Below are positions 16,713 to 24,742 of a stretch of DNA of 26,161 bases, one piece after another (the first letter of the stretch is position 1; every line of letters begins with the position of its first letter). Below the pieces are notes generated by a model. The model did not search any database and had not been told where the DNA came from. It was given only the letters and a program-made list of their open reading frames with translations. Position numbers and translations under genes: made by a program. Origin of the DNA: Roseburia sp. CAG:303. GTDB taxonomy: Bacteria; Bacillota; Clostridia; Lachnospirales; Lachnospiraceae. Location of the stretch: the NCBI GenBank assembly GCA_000437755.1, contig FR900145.1, forward strand, positions 19,251-45,411, in the 5' to 3' direction.

Positions 16713-18203
16713 ATGACGAATTTACTCGGATATTTAGAGGAAACCATAAAGACACATGCCGATAAAACGGCATTTGCCGGGGAAAACGGCAGTATGACAT
16801 TTGGCAGCATCTATGAACAGGCAAGAAGAATCGGATCTTTTCTGGCGGAAAAAGAAGTCAGGCGGAAACCGGTCATTGTATACATGCAGAAGAGTCCGGA
16901 AGAAATAACTGCTTTTCTTGGAGTTTTGTATGCCGGGGGATATTATGTTCCGGTGGACAAAGAGATGCCCGAGGAAAGAAGAAAGAATATCTTCCGGATG
17001 ATGCCGGATGCCTGGTGCATCTGTGAGAAAGATACGAAAGAAACCGGACACGTTCTGGAATATCAACGGCTCTGCCGGGCTGAGGAAAAGCCGGGACTGC
17101 TTACCGCAATCAGAGAACAGCATGTGGATACTGATCCGGCATACACCGTGTTTACCTCCGGTTCTACCGGAGTTCCCAAAGGTGTTGTCGCAAATCACCG
17201 GTCGGTCATCGATTATATTGAACAGTTGTCAGAGATACTTCATATTTCCGGAGATACGGTATTTGGAAACCAGGCCCCCTTCTATGTGGATGCGTGTCTG
17301 AAAGAAATCTATCCAACCTTAAAATATGGAGCAAAGACGGTGCTGATACCGAGGAAGAAGTTCCGCTTTCCGGTGGAACTGGTAAATTTCCTGAATGAGC
17401 AGAAGATCAATACCATATGCTGGGTAACACCTGCACTGACCATGATTTCCGCACTCAATACTTTTGAGGCTGTAAAACCGGGATATTTGCGGACCATTGC
17501 ATTTGGAAGTGAAGTGTTTCAGACGGCACAGTTTCGAATCTGGGCGGAAAATGTACCGGCAGAGTACATTAATCTGTACGGACCGACGGAATGTACCGGA
17601 ATGTCTGCGTATTATCGTGTCAGCCGGGAAATCAGGGAAGATGAAGTCATTCCCATCGGCAGGGCATTTCCGAATACCGGGATATTTCTGCTTGGAGAGA
17701 AGGAGAACGGCGAATACCTGATTTCTCCGGAGAACGAAGAGGAGCAGGGGGAAATCATTATCCGCGGAACTTGTGTTACCATGGGGTATTATGCGGACCA
17801 GGAAAAAAGCAGCACTGTGTTTGTGCAGAATCCTCTGCAGAAGCACTATCCGGAGATGGTATACAGAACCGGAGATATCGGCAGATATCAGAATGGTGAA
17901 CTGGTGTTTGTGTCGCGGAAAGACAATCAGATCAAACACATGGGACACCGGATTGAACTCGGCGAAATCGAAACAGTAACGGGAAGAATCGAAAATGTAT
18001 TCAGCTGTGCCTGCATTTATAGCGAAAAAGACCGGAAAATTGTATTATATTACACAGGTCTGTTGCAGCCAGGGGAATTGAAGAAAAAGTTAAAGGAAAA
18101 GCTTCCGTCCTATATGCTTCCGTCCGGGATTTACAGACTGGAAGAACTTCCGCTTACTTTAAATGGAAAGACGGACAGAAAGCGGTTAAAAGAGTTATAC
18201 TAA
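16713..18203 (+). CDS. dltA: AMP-forming amino-acid ligase, DltA-like (D-alanine--carrier-protein ligase type)
   Basis: 496 residues, close to DltA length and without condensation or carrier domains. Adenylation motifs are in order: TSGSTGVPKGV (148-158, phosphate loop), YGPTECT, YRTGDIG, KHMGHRIELGEIE and the C-terminal catalytic lysine in LNGKTDRK (Lys486). It activates an amino acid with ATP and loads it on a phosphopantetheine carrier, here most likely the 76-residue protein encoded downstream. With MBOAT and SGNH-like genes following, this is a Dlt-type system that esterifies an envelope polymer. D-alanine is the expected but unproven substrate. The start has an AGGAG site 10 nt after the transglutaminase stop. 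The stop codon lies inside the direct repeat that flanks the following mobile repeat. The symbol is given by analogy. Confidence 0.82.
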   Translation: MTNLLGYLEETIKTHADKTAFAGENGSMTFGSIYEQARRIGSFLAEKEVRRKPVIVYMQKSPEEITAFLGVLYAGGYYVPVDKEMPEERRKNIFRMMPDAWCICEKDTKETGHVLEYQRLCRAEEKPGLLTAIREQHVDTDPAYTVFTSGSTGVPKGVVANHRSVIDYIEQLSEILHISGDTVFGNQAPFYVDACLKEIYPTLKYGAKTVLIPRKKFRFPVELVNFLNEQKINTICWVTPALTMISALNTFEAVKPGYLRTIAFGSEVFQTAQFRIWAENVPAEYINLYGPTECTGMSAYYRVSREIREDEVIPIGRAFPNTGIFLLGEKENGEYLISPENEEEQGEIIIRGTCVTMGYYADQEKSSTVFVQNPLQKHYPEMVYRTGDIGRYQNGELVFVSRKDNQIKHMGHRIELGEIETVTGRIENVFSCACIYSEKDRKIVLYYTGLLQPGELKKKLKEKLPSYMLPSGIYRLEELPLTLNGKTDRKRLKELY

Positions 18204-18208
18204 GTTAA
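18196..18208 (+). repeat. left copy of 13-bp direct repeat (target-site duplication)
   Basis: TATACTAAGTTAA, repeated exactly at 18413-18425 on the other side of the palindromic element. It includes the TAA of the ligase gene (18201-18203). Because the element begins with TA, the true duplication is 11-13 bp. Confidence 0.75.
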
Positions 18209-18414
18209 TAGTTAATTGCGAAACACTTAAATTTTTGTAAATGCATATGCAAATGAAACATTATACGAAGGCACGCTCCCGCTACATTCGGCTGGTAGCG
18301 GTACTAAGATGCTAAAATACAGCATCTAAGTGCCGACCGCCTCATAGTACCTTCTTAGTAATTGTTTGATTTGCATATACAATAAAGATAAATTATGAGT
18401 TTTGTAATTAACTA
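18209..18414. repeat. MITE-like palindromic repeat, copy 3 (long form, splits the dlt-like genes)
   Basis: Largest member. Terminal inverted repeats: TAGTTAATTGCGAAACAC at 18209-18226 and, on the other strand, TAGTTAATTACAAAACTC ending at 18414. Inner arms ATGCATATGCAAATGAAACA and ATTTGCATATACA match copies 1 and 2. The core carries an extra module of about 62 nt (18290-18351) absent from copy 1. That module can form its own hairpin: GGTACTA 18300-18306 with TAGTACC 18345-18351, and AGATGCT 18307-18313 with AGCATCT 18321-18327. It contains no open frame of note. An exact direct repeat flanks it. Nothing else is seen in this 240-nt gap. Confidence 0.85.
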
Positions 18415-18425
18415 TACTAAGTTAA
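18413..18425 (+). repeat. right copy of 13-bp direct repeat (target-site duplication)
   Basis: TATACTAAGTTAA, identical to 18196-18208. It ends 18 nt before the start codon of the carrier protein gene. Confidence 0.75.
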
Positions 18426-18443
18426 GAAAGTAAGGTAGAAAAT

Positions 18444-18674
18444 ATGGAAGAATTATTAGAAATTTTACAGGGCATGCATCCTGAAATTGACTTTGAAAGC
18501 TGTGAAACTCTGATAGACGATGATATACTCGATTCATTTGATATTGTTTCACTGATCAGTGATATCTCGGATGCTTACGATATTACAATACCGGCGGACT
18601 GTATTACTCCGGAGAACTTTAATAGTGCATCCTCGCTTTATGCATTGGTTGAAAGACTGCAGAACGGGGAATAA
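18444..18674 (+). CDS. dltC: phosphopantetheine carrier protein, DltC-like
   Basis: 76 residues, the size of DltC and acyl carrier proteins. It is acidic, with the attachment motif DDDILDSFDIVSLI; Ser31 in DSFD would carry 4'-phosphopantetheine. Helix II after it and the closing helix SSLYALVERLQ fit the four-helix carrier fold. It would hold the amino acid activated by the DltA-like ligase and hand it to the membrane transferase encoded next. The AAGG site lies at 18432-18435, 8 nt from the ATG. It is separated from its ligase gene by the palindromic element, but only 3 nt from the MBOAT gene, so carrier, MBOAT and SGNH-like proteins are translated as a block. A general fatty-acid carrier is less likely given the context. 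Confidence 0.87.
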   Translation: MEELLEILQGMHPEIDFESCETLIDDDILDSFDIVSLISDISDAYDITIPADCITPENFNSASSLYALVERLQNGE

Positions 18675-18677
18675 GAA

Positions 18678-20114
18678 ATGTTATTTACATCGTTTGAATT
18701 TCCTGTACTGTTGTTTTTTCTGGGATTGATATATTATCTGGTTCCGGGCAGGGTGCAGTGGATCGTTTTACTGGTATGTAATGTACTGTTTTTGAGTGGA
18801 AATGGAAAAGCAGCAGTTCTGCTGTTCTTTATGACAGGTATAACATGGATATTTTCAGCGGTAATAAACAGATGTCAGAATAAGAAGCAGAGGCGGCAGA
18901 TTTTTCTGTTGTCTCTGTTTTTTCAGGTTGGAATTATATTATATTTCAAGCTGTTCTGTGACAATATGCCGTTCGGACTGGCATATTATGGATTGATGAC
19001 GATTTCTTACCAGACAGAAATATACCGGAAACATACAAAATGGATCGCTAATCCGCTGCAGCTGGTTACGGCGGTTTCCTTCTTTCCCCTGCTGGTGCAG
19101 GGACCGGTTACCCTGTACGATAATATGGAGAAAATTCTGCAGACACATCGCTTTCAGATGAACCGGGCCTGTTTTGCCATCCAGAGAATCCTGTGGGGAT
19201 ATTTTAAGAAACTCGCCGTGGCAGACCGCATCGTTCCCGTGGTACAGGTAATTATCGACAATCCCGCAGAATATACCGGACTGTGGGTGCTTCTTGGTAT
19301 GTTGTTTTATGCCGTACAGCTCTATGCGGATTTTACCGGTGGAATTGATATAACACTGGGAATTGCACAGTTTCTCGGAATGGAATTTCCGGAAAATTTT
19401 AATGTTCCGTTTACCTCGAAAAATCTTGGTGAATACTGGAGAAGATGGCATATTTCCCTCGGAGAATGGATTAAAAACTATATCTTCTATCCGTTGTCCG
19501 TGAGCCGTCTGACCTGCAGACTGGCAAAAACAGTAAAAAAGAAATCACCATCAGCCGGAAAAAGAGTTCCCGTGTATCTGGCTTCTTTTGCCGCATGGTT
19601 TGTAACCGGACTGTGGCATGGCAGGCAGCTTCATTTTATTGTATGGGGGCTTGCAAACTGTGCGGTCATACTGGCTTCGAGGGAATTAAAAGAGGTCTAT
19701 GATCATTTTCACAAAAGATATCCGGGATTGAAGGAAAATATGTTATACGGATATTTTCAGGCGGTACGGACATTTCTGCTGGTCTGTGTATTAAGAATGA
19801 CGGACTGTTATAAAGATGTCGGACTTACCATAAAGATGTTTATCCGTATGTTTACAGATCCGGTTCGTATCCTGCCATCCGATCTGCTCGTGTCCGGTAT
19901 GACACTGGCAGATTATATCGTACTGGCTGTCGGAATATTGCTGATGTATCTTGTTGGAAAAAGAAAAAAGAAAGAAAATCTGCAGCAGTGGTATGACGGT
20001 TTTTCTCCTGTGCGAAAATGTACCCTCTGTATTCTTACGTTATTTGCAGTACTGATCTTTGGCAGCTATGGAATCGGTTACGATGCCAGACAGTTTATTT
20101 ATAATGAGGTATAA
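18678..20114 (+). CDS. dltB: MBOAT-family membrane O-acyltransferase, DltB-like
   Basis: 478 residues with roughly ten hydrophobic segments, the first at FPVLLFFLGLIYYLVPG. MBOAT hallmarks are FADFTGGIDITLGIAQFLG-like text, the motif FNVPFTSKNLGEYWRRWHISL and the catalytic His314 in TGLWHGRQLHFIVWG. DltB-type MBOATs take the activated residue from the carrier protein at the inner face and pass it across the membrane to lipoteichoic acid; relatives such as AlgI and PatA acetylate polysaccharides. The adjacent carrier protein argues for the DltB role. The gene starts 3 nt after dltC and ends 2 nt before the SGNH-like gene. The AGCATC-rich repeat upstream may tune expression of this half of the cluster. 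Confidence 0.9.
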   Translation: MLFTSFEFPVLLFFLGLIYYLVPGRVQWIVLLVCNVLFLSGNGKAAVLLFFMTGITWIFSAVINRCQNKKQRRQIFLLSLFFQVGIILYFKLFCDNMPFGLAYYGLMTISYQTEIYRKHTKWIANPLQLVTAVSFFPLLVQGPVTLYDNMEKILQTHRFQMNRACFAIQRILWGYFKKLAVADRIVPVVQVIIDNPAEYTGLWVLLGMLFYAVQLYADFTGGIDITLGIAQFLGMEFPENFNVPFTSKNLGEYWRRWHISLGEWIKNYIFYPLSVSRLTCRLAKTVKKKSPSAGKRVPVYLASFAAWFVTGLWHGRQLHFIVWGLANCAVILASRELKEVYDHFHKRYPGLKENMLYGYFQAVRTFLLVCVLRMTDCYKDVGLTIKMFIRMFTDPVRILPSDLLVSGMTLADYIVLAVGILLMYLVGKRKKKENLQQWYDGFSPVRKCTLCILTLFAVLIFGSYGIGYDARQFIYNEV

Positions 20115-20116
20115 AA

Positions 20117-21133
20117 ATGAGTCATAGAAAGAAAGCGGTGGTGCTGCTTTTGGGAATCTTTGTAACTATAGTCCTGTTTCTGTTTTTTCAGGCATTGTTT
20201 ATGCCGAAATACATGGAAAGTATGAAAGAGGGAGCTTTGATTGCGGAATACGATAAGGACTCCTTAAACCATGAAGTGGTATTTATCGGGGACTGTGAAG
20301 TATATGAGAATTTTTCCCCTGTAACCCTGTGGGAAAACTATGGAATCACCAGCTTTATCAGGGGAAGTGCCAGCCAGACCATCTGGCAGTCCTATTATCT
20401 GCTGAAGGACACGTTAAGAAAAGAAAAGCCGGAAGTGGTTGTGTTCAATGTCTTATCCATGCAGTACGATCAGGCAGTAAGCGAAGCATATAACAGGATG
20501 ACCTTAGACGGTATGGAATGGTCAGAGGTAAAGGTGGAGGCGGTAAAGGCATCCATGACGGAAGAGGAAAGCATGATTACCTATCTTCTGCCGTTTTTCC
20601 GGTATCATTCCAGATGGAGTGAACTGACAAAAGAAGATTTCAGATACCTTTTTCGTAAAAATAGTATTTCTTATAACGGGTATCTTATGCAGACGGGGGT
20701 AAAGCCGGCAGAGGTTGTTCCGGAAGGCAGACCGATGGCGGACTACCGATTTTCTGACCGCTGTTATGAATATCTGGATGGGATAAGACAGTTATGCAGG
20801 GAAGAAGGCATTACACTTATTTTAATCAAAGCACCGAGCCTGTATCCGTACTGGTATCCGCAGTGGGACAGCCAGATTCAGGAATATGCACAGAAGTATG
20901 GTCTTGCGTATTATAATATGTTAGAATATACGGAAGAAGCCGGAATTGATTATCGGACGGACACCTATGATGCCGGATTACATCTGAATGTCAGTGGTGC
21001 GGAAAAGCTATCCGTCTGGTTTGGAAAAGAACTGACAGAGCATTACGGACTGACCGATTACAGGACAGATCCGGAGTATGCCCGATATTATGATGAGATG
21101 AAACAGAGATATGACAGGGAAAAGGAGGAATAG
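20117..21133 (+). CDS. DltD-like / SGNH-type extracytoplasmic protein with Cys in the nucleophile position
   Basis: 338 residues. One N-terminal membrane anchor (VVLLLGIFVTIVLFLFFQALF) and an outside domain. The fold is suggested by the block I-like sequence VVFIGDCEVYENFSP and the late DAGLHLNVSGAEKLS (Asp285, His289), the DxxH of SGNH hydrolases. Where GDSL enzymes have Ser, this protein has Cys60 (GDC). DltD in classical operons sits in the same last position and assists transfer of D-alanine to teichoic acid. This protein probably does the same for its polymer, or acts as an esterase or transferase with an altered nucleophile. It follows the MBOAT gene by 2 nt and precedes a lipoprotein gene by 5 nt. 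Confidence 0.82.
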   Translation: MSHRKKAVVLLLGIFVTIVLFLFFQALFMPKYMESMKEGALIAEYDKDSLNHEVVFIGDCEVYENFSPVTLWENYGITSFIRGSASQTIWQSYYLLKDTLRKEKPEVVVFNVLSMQYDQAVSEAYNRMTLDGMEWSEVKVEAVKASMTEEESMITYLLPFFRYHSRWSELTKEDFRYLFRKNSISYNGYLMQTGVKPAEVVPEGRPMADYRFSDRCYEYLDGIRQLCREEGITLILIKAPSLYPYWYPQWDSQIQEYAQKYGLAYYNMLEYTEEAGIDYRTDTYDAGLHLNVSGAEKLSVWFGKELTEHYGLTDYRTDPEYARYYDEMKQRYDREKEE

Positions 21134-21138
21134 TCGGA

Positions 21139-21648
21139 ATGAAGCACAGAAAAATACCGGTTCTATTTTTATTAGTGCTGCTGGCCATGTGTTTTATGGC
21201 ATGTGCGGCGGAAAAAACACAGAAGAAGGATTCAGTGGGAAATACAACACAGGAAGAACCGTATTATTACGAAGCAGATGGAAAGAAAATATACATCGGG
21301 CAGGAAATAGAGGATGCGGTGGCAATTCTGGGAGAAGATTACGAATATTTTGAAGCAGCAAGCTGTGCGGTCGAAGGCCTGGATATGTTTTATTATTACC
21401 ACAACCTTACACTGACTGCAAATGAGATTGACGGTAAAAAAATAATTACGGACATTTATTTCAAAAATGATGCCGTGGCAACCACAGAGGGAATCCGGAT
21501 CAATATGGAGTATGCAAAGGTTATGGATGTATACGGATCGGATTATGAAATGAGCGGAACCATGATGGAATATATCCGTGGAAATACCATTTTACGCATT
21601 GATATCCGGGATAAAAAGGTGGCTGCCATTGAGTATAAAATGAAATAA
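21139..21648 (+). CDS. lipoprotein of unknown function with two similar beta modules
   Basis: 169 residues, start after AGGAGG at 21123-21128. A signal peptide MKHRKIPVLFLLVLLAMCFMAC ends in a FMAC lipobox, so it is a lipoprotein anchored outside. After a Thr/Gln/Lys linker come two related modules. Each begins with a strand and an 'aVailGedYE' or 'VmdvYGsdYE' phrase (near residues 60-72 and 132-142) and ends with 'iTDIYF' or 'vaaIEY'. This internal duplication resembles the BLIP-like lipoprotein fold, but I cannot assign a named family. It closes the Dlt-like cluster. The 5-nt spacing suggests co-translation with the SGNH-like protein and a role in the same envelope process. Confidence 0.75.
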   Translation: MKHRKIPVLFLLVLLAMCFMACAAEKTQKKDSVGNTTQEEPYYYEADGKKIYIGQEIEDAVAILGEDYEYFEAASCAVEGLDMFYYYHNLTLTANEIDGKKIITDIYFKNDAVATTEGIRINMEYAKVMDVYGSDYEMSGTMMEYIRGNTILRIDIRDKKVAAIEYKMK

Positions 21649-21736
21649 AATCAGGGCGATTTTTCAGAATAGTCTTGTTTTTTAGATATTCTTATGATAA
21701 GATTAACTGGTTTTAATTGTTGAATCATATACACAT

Positions 21737-21757
21737 TTCTGCCCACAGACGGCAGAA
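21737..21757 (+). promoter_or_regulatory. hairpin in the purF leader
   Basis: TTCTGCC at 21737-21743 pairs with GGCAGAA at 21751-21757 over a 7-nt loop, 13 nt before the purF ribosome binding site. There is no T-run, so it is not a terminator; it may affect translation or RNA stability. The rest of 21649-21780 shows only a TATGAT (21693-21698) without a good -35 box. No purine riboswitch is evident. Confidence 0.35.
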
Positions 21758-21780
21758 GGCATAAAGACATGGAGGTTCAC

Positions 21781-23223
21781 ATGGAAAGCATACATGTACA
21801 GGAAGAATTTGATGACAGCTTACACGAAGAATGTGGTGTGTTTGGTGTCTATGATTTTGACGGAAACGATGTTGCGTCAACAATCTATTACGGTCTGTTT
21901 GCATTACAGCACAGAGGCCAGGAAAGTTGTGGAATCGCAGTAAGCGATACAAACGGACCAAAGGGAAAGGCAAGTCTGTTAAAAGGCATGGGACTTGTAA
22001 ATGAAGTTTTCACACAGGAAGATCTGGAGAAATTAAAAGGAAATATCGGGATCGGACATGTAAGGTATTCTACCGCAGGAAGCAGTACAAGGGAAAATGC
22101 CCAGCCATTGCTGTTAAATTATATAAAGGGTACACTGGGACTTGCACACAACGGAAACCTGATTAACGCACTGGAACTTCGCAGAGAACTGGAAAGAACA
22201 GGAGCTATTTTCCAGACAACCATCGACTCGGAAGTTATTGCATACCATATTGCAAGAGAAAGAGTGAATACCCACAGTGTGGAGGAAGCAGTCCGCCTTG
22301 CCATGCACAAGATCAAAGGTGCGTACTCTCTGATTGTCATGAGTCCGAGAAAATTAATCGGTGCGAGAGATCCGTTCGGATTTAAGCCATTATGTATTGG
22401 AAAGAGAGATAATGCCTATATCCTTGCATCGGAATCCTGTGCATTAGATACTGTGGATGCAGAGTTTGTGCGGGATGTAGAGCCGGGAGAGATCGTTACG
22501 ATTACGGAAAACGGCATCGCATCCGATAAGTCTTTGTGTCTTCCGAAAGAACAGGAAGCAAGATGTGTGTTTGAATATATTTATTTTGCAAGACCGGACA
22601 GCATTATAGATGGTACATCCGTGTATCATTCAAGAATCATGGCAGGAAGATATCTGGCAAAAGACTGTCCGGTAGAGGCAGATGTGGTGGTCGGTGTTCC
22701 GGAATCCGGAAATGCGGCAGCACTCGGCTATTCCCTGGAATCCGGTATTCCATATGGAACGGCATTTGTAAAGAACGGATATGTAGGACGTACTTTTATT
22801 AAGCCAAAGCAGAGCAACAGGGAATCCAGTGTCCGTGTGAAGTTAAATGTACTTCAGGAAGCGGTAAAAGGAAAAAGAGTCATTATGATAGATGATTCCA
22901 TCGTCCGTGGAACAACCAGCGGAAGAATCGTAAACATGCTCAGGGAAGCCGGAGCGACAGAAGTACATGTAAGGATTTCTTCCCCACCATTTTTGAGTGA
23001 ATGTTACTTTGGAACGGATATTCCATCCAGAGAGCAGCTGATAGCACACAACCGTACCATTGAAGAAATCCGGGAAGTAATCGGAGCAGATTCCCTCGGA
23101 TATCTGAAGATAGAGCGTTTAAAAGAGATGGTGAACGGACTGGATATCTGTACCGGATGTTTCAACGGAAAATATCCGATGGAACCGCCGACAGAGGACA
23201 TCCGCGGAGAATATCAGAAATAA
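21781..23223 (+). CDS. purF: amidophosphoribosyltransferase
   Basis: 480 residues from ATG 21781, preferred because GGAGG at 21771-21775 is 5 nt upstream; ATG 21769 has no site. It catalyses the first committed step of purine synthesis: PRPP plus glutamine to phosphoribosylamine. The N-terminal glutaminase domain has Cys18 (EECGVFGVYD), which would become the N-terminal nucleophile after removal of a short propeptide, as known for the Bacillus-type enzyme. YYGLFALQHRGQESCGI, GIGHVRYST and AHNGNLINA follow. The PRPP-binding motif VIMIDDSIVRGTTS is at 367-380. The C-terminal ICTGCFNGKYP supplies cysteines of the kind that hold the 4Fe-4S cluster in this subtype. purB follows 72 nt later. Confidence 0.97.
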   Translation: MESIHVQEEFDDSLHEECGVFGVYDFDGNDVASTIYYGLFALQHRGQESCGIAVSDTNGPKGKASLLKGMGLVNEVFTQEDLEKLKGNIGIGHVRYSTAGSSTRENAQPLLLNYIKGTLGLAHNGNLINALELRRELERTGAIFQTTIDSEVIAYHIARERVNTHSVEEAVRLAMHKIKGAYSLIVMSPRKLIGARDPFGFKPLCIGKRDNAYILASESCALDTVDAEFVRDVEPGEIVTITENGIASDKSLCLPKEQEARCVFEYIYFARPDSIIDGTSVYHSRIMAGRYLAKDCPVEADVVVGVPESGNAAALGYSLESGIPYGTAFVKNGYVGRTFIKPKQSNRESSVRVKLNVLQEAVKGKRVIMIDDSIVRGTTSGRIVNMLREAGATEVHVRISSPPFLSECYFGTDIPSREQLIAHNRTIEEIREVIGADSLGYLKIERLKEMVNGLDICTGCFNGKYPMEPPTEDIRGEYQK

Positions 23224-23295
23224 CAGCAGCCGGAAAACAGAACAATAGAGAAAATTAATTGCGTGAAATAATGATTGCGCGGAAATGAGGTAGAA

Positions 23296-24726
23296 ATGTA
23301 CGATAAATATGTAAGTCCATTATCAGAAAGATATGCAAGTAAGGAGATGCAGTATATCTTCTCTCCTGATATGAAATTTCGCACATGGAGAAGATTATGG
23401 ATTGCACTTGCAGAGACAGAAAAAGAACTCGGACTGGATATAACAGAAGAGCAGATTGAGGAACTGAAAGCACATAAAGATGATATCAATTATGATGTGG
23501 CAAAGGAAAGAGAAAAACTGGTGCGTCATGATGTTATGAGTCATGTGTATGCCTATGGTGTGCAGTGTCCGAAAGCAAAGGGAATCATCCATCTGGGTGC
23601 AACCAGCTGTTATGTAGGTGATAATACTGATATCATCGTTATGACAGAAGCCTTAAAGCTGGTAAAGAAGAAACTGGTCAATGTCATCAATGAATTATCA
23701 AAATTTGCTGACAAATACAAGGCACAGCCAACCCTTGCATTTACACATTTCCAGCCGGCACAGCCGACAACCGTTGGAAAGAGGGCAACCCTCTGGCTGA
23801 TGGAACTGAAGATGGACTATGAAGATTTATGCTATATCCTGGACGGCATGATGCTTCTCGGCTGTAAAGGAACAACTGGTACACAGGCAAGCTTTATGGA
23901 ACTCTTTGAGGGAGACCAGGATAGAGTAAGAAAAGTAGATGAGAAGATCGCTGAGAAAATGGGCTTTAAGAAATGCTTCCCGGTATCCGGACAGACCTAT
24001 TCCAGAAAGATGGATACCAGAGTGGCAAACCTGCTGGCAGGCATAGCTGCAAGTGCACATAAGTTCTCAAACGATATCCGTTTATTGCAGCATTTAAAAG
24101 AAATCGAAGAACCATTTGAGAAAAACCAGATTGGATCTTCTGCAATGGCATACAAGAGAAATCCGATGAGAAGTGAAAGAATCGCTTCCCTCGCAAGATA
24201 TGTCATGATCGATGCGTTAAATCCGGCCATCACATCCGCAACACAGTGGTTTGAGAGAACCCTGGATGACTCCGCAAACAAGCGTTTAAGTATTCCGGAA
24301 GCGTTCCTTGCCATCGACGGAATCCTTGATTTATATTTGAATGTCGTAGACGGACTTGTCGTATATGACAAAGTTATCACAAAGCGTCTGATGAGCGAAC
24401 TCCCATTCATGGCGACCGAAAACATCATGATGGATGCCGTAAAAGCCGGTGGAGATCGTCAGGAGCTGCATGAAAAGATCAGACAGCTTTCCATGGAAGC
24501 AGGAAAGAATGTAAAACAGAACGGTCTTGACAATAACCTCTTAGAGTTAATCGCAAATGATGAATCCTTCGGACTTAGTCTGGAAGATCTTCAGAAGACC
24601 ATGAATCCTGCAAACTATGTGGGACGTTCCAAAGAACAGGTGGAAGAATTCCTTGCAGGGGAAATCGCACCGATTCTGGAAGAAAACAAAGATGTTCTGG
24701 GACTTACTGCAGAAATTAATGTATAA
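23296..24726 (+). CDS. purB: adenylosuccinate lyase
   Basis: 476 residues from ATG 23296, with ATGAGG at 23285-23290 upstream; a longer in-frame TTG start at 23275 is unlikely. The enzyme acts twice in purine synthesis, splitting fumarate from SAICAR and from adenylosuccinate. The fumarase/aspartase superfamily signature is seen as SSAMAYKRNPMRSERI (Ser281-Ser282 in the mobile catalytic loop). HLGATSCYVGDNTD and THFQPAQPTTVGKRA carry the other two conserved regions, the His of TxFQPAQ being an active-site residue. The long form resembles the eukaryote-like PurB found in many Clostridia. It probably shares a transcript with purF and ends at the strong terminator at 24743-24786. Confidence 0.97.
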   Translation: MYDKYVSPLSERYASKEMQYIFSPDMKFRTWRRLWIALAETEKELGLDITEEQIEELKAHKDDINYDVAKEREKLVRHDVMSHVYAYGVQCPKAKGIIHLGATSCYVGDNTDIIVMTEALKLVKKKLVNVINELSKFADKYKAQPTLAFTHFQPAQPTTVGKRATLWLMELKMDYEDLCYILDGMMLLGCKGTTGTQASFMELFEGDQDRVRKVDEKIAEKMGFKKCFPVSGQTYSRKMDTRVANLLAGIAASAHKFSNDIRLLQHLKEIEEPFEKNQIGSSAMAYKRNPMRSERIASLARYVMIDALNPAITSATQWFERTLDDSANKRLSIPEAFLAIDGILDLYLNVVDGLVVYDKVITKRLMSELPFMATENIMMDAVKAGGDRQELHEKIRQLSMEAGKNVKQNGLDNNLLELIANDESFGLSLEDLQKTMNPANYVGRSKEQVEEFLAGEIAPILEENKDVLGLTAEINV

Positions 24727-24742
24727 GATATAATACGAAAAT

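Noticed and set aside
18196..18425. CRISPR-like or att-site interpretation of the direct repeats around the 18.2-18.4 kb element
   Set aside because: Only two repeat copies with inverted-repeat ends between them and no integrase or cas gene; transposition of a small palindromic element explains it better.
21649..21780. Purine riboswitch upstream of purF
   Set aside because: Only a 7-bp hairpin is present; no three-way junction or expression-platform terminator can be drawn.
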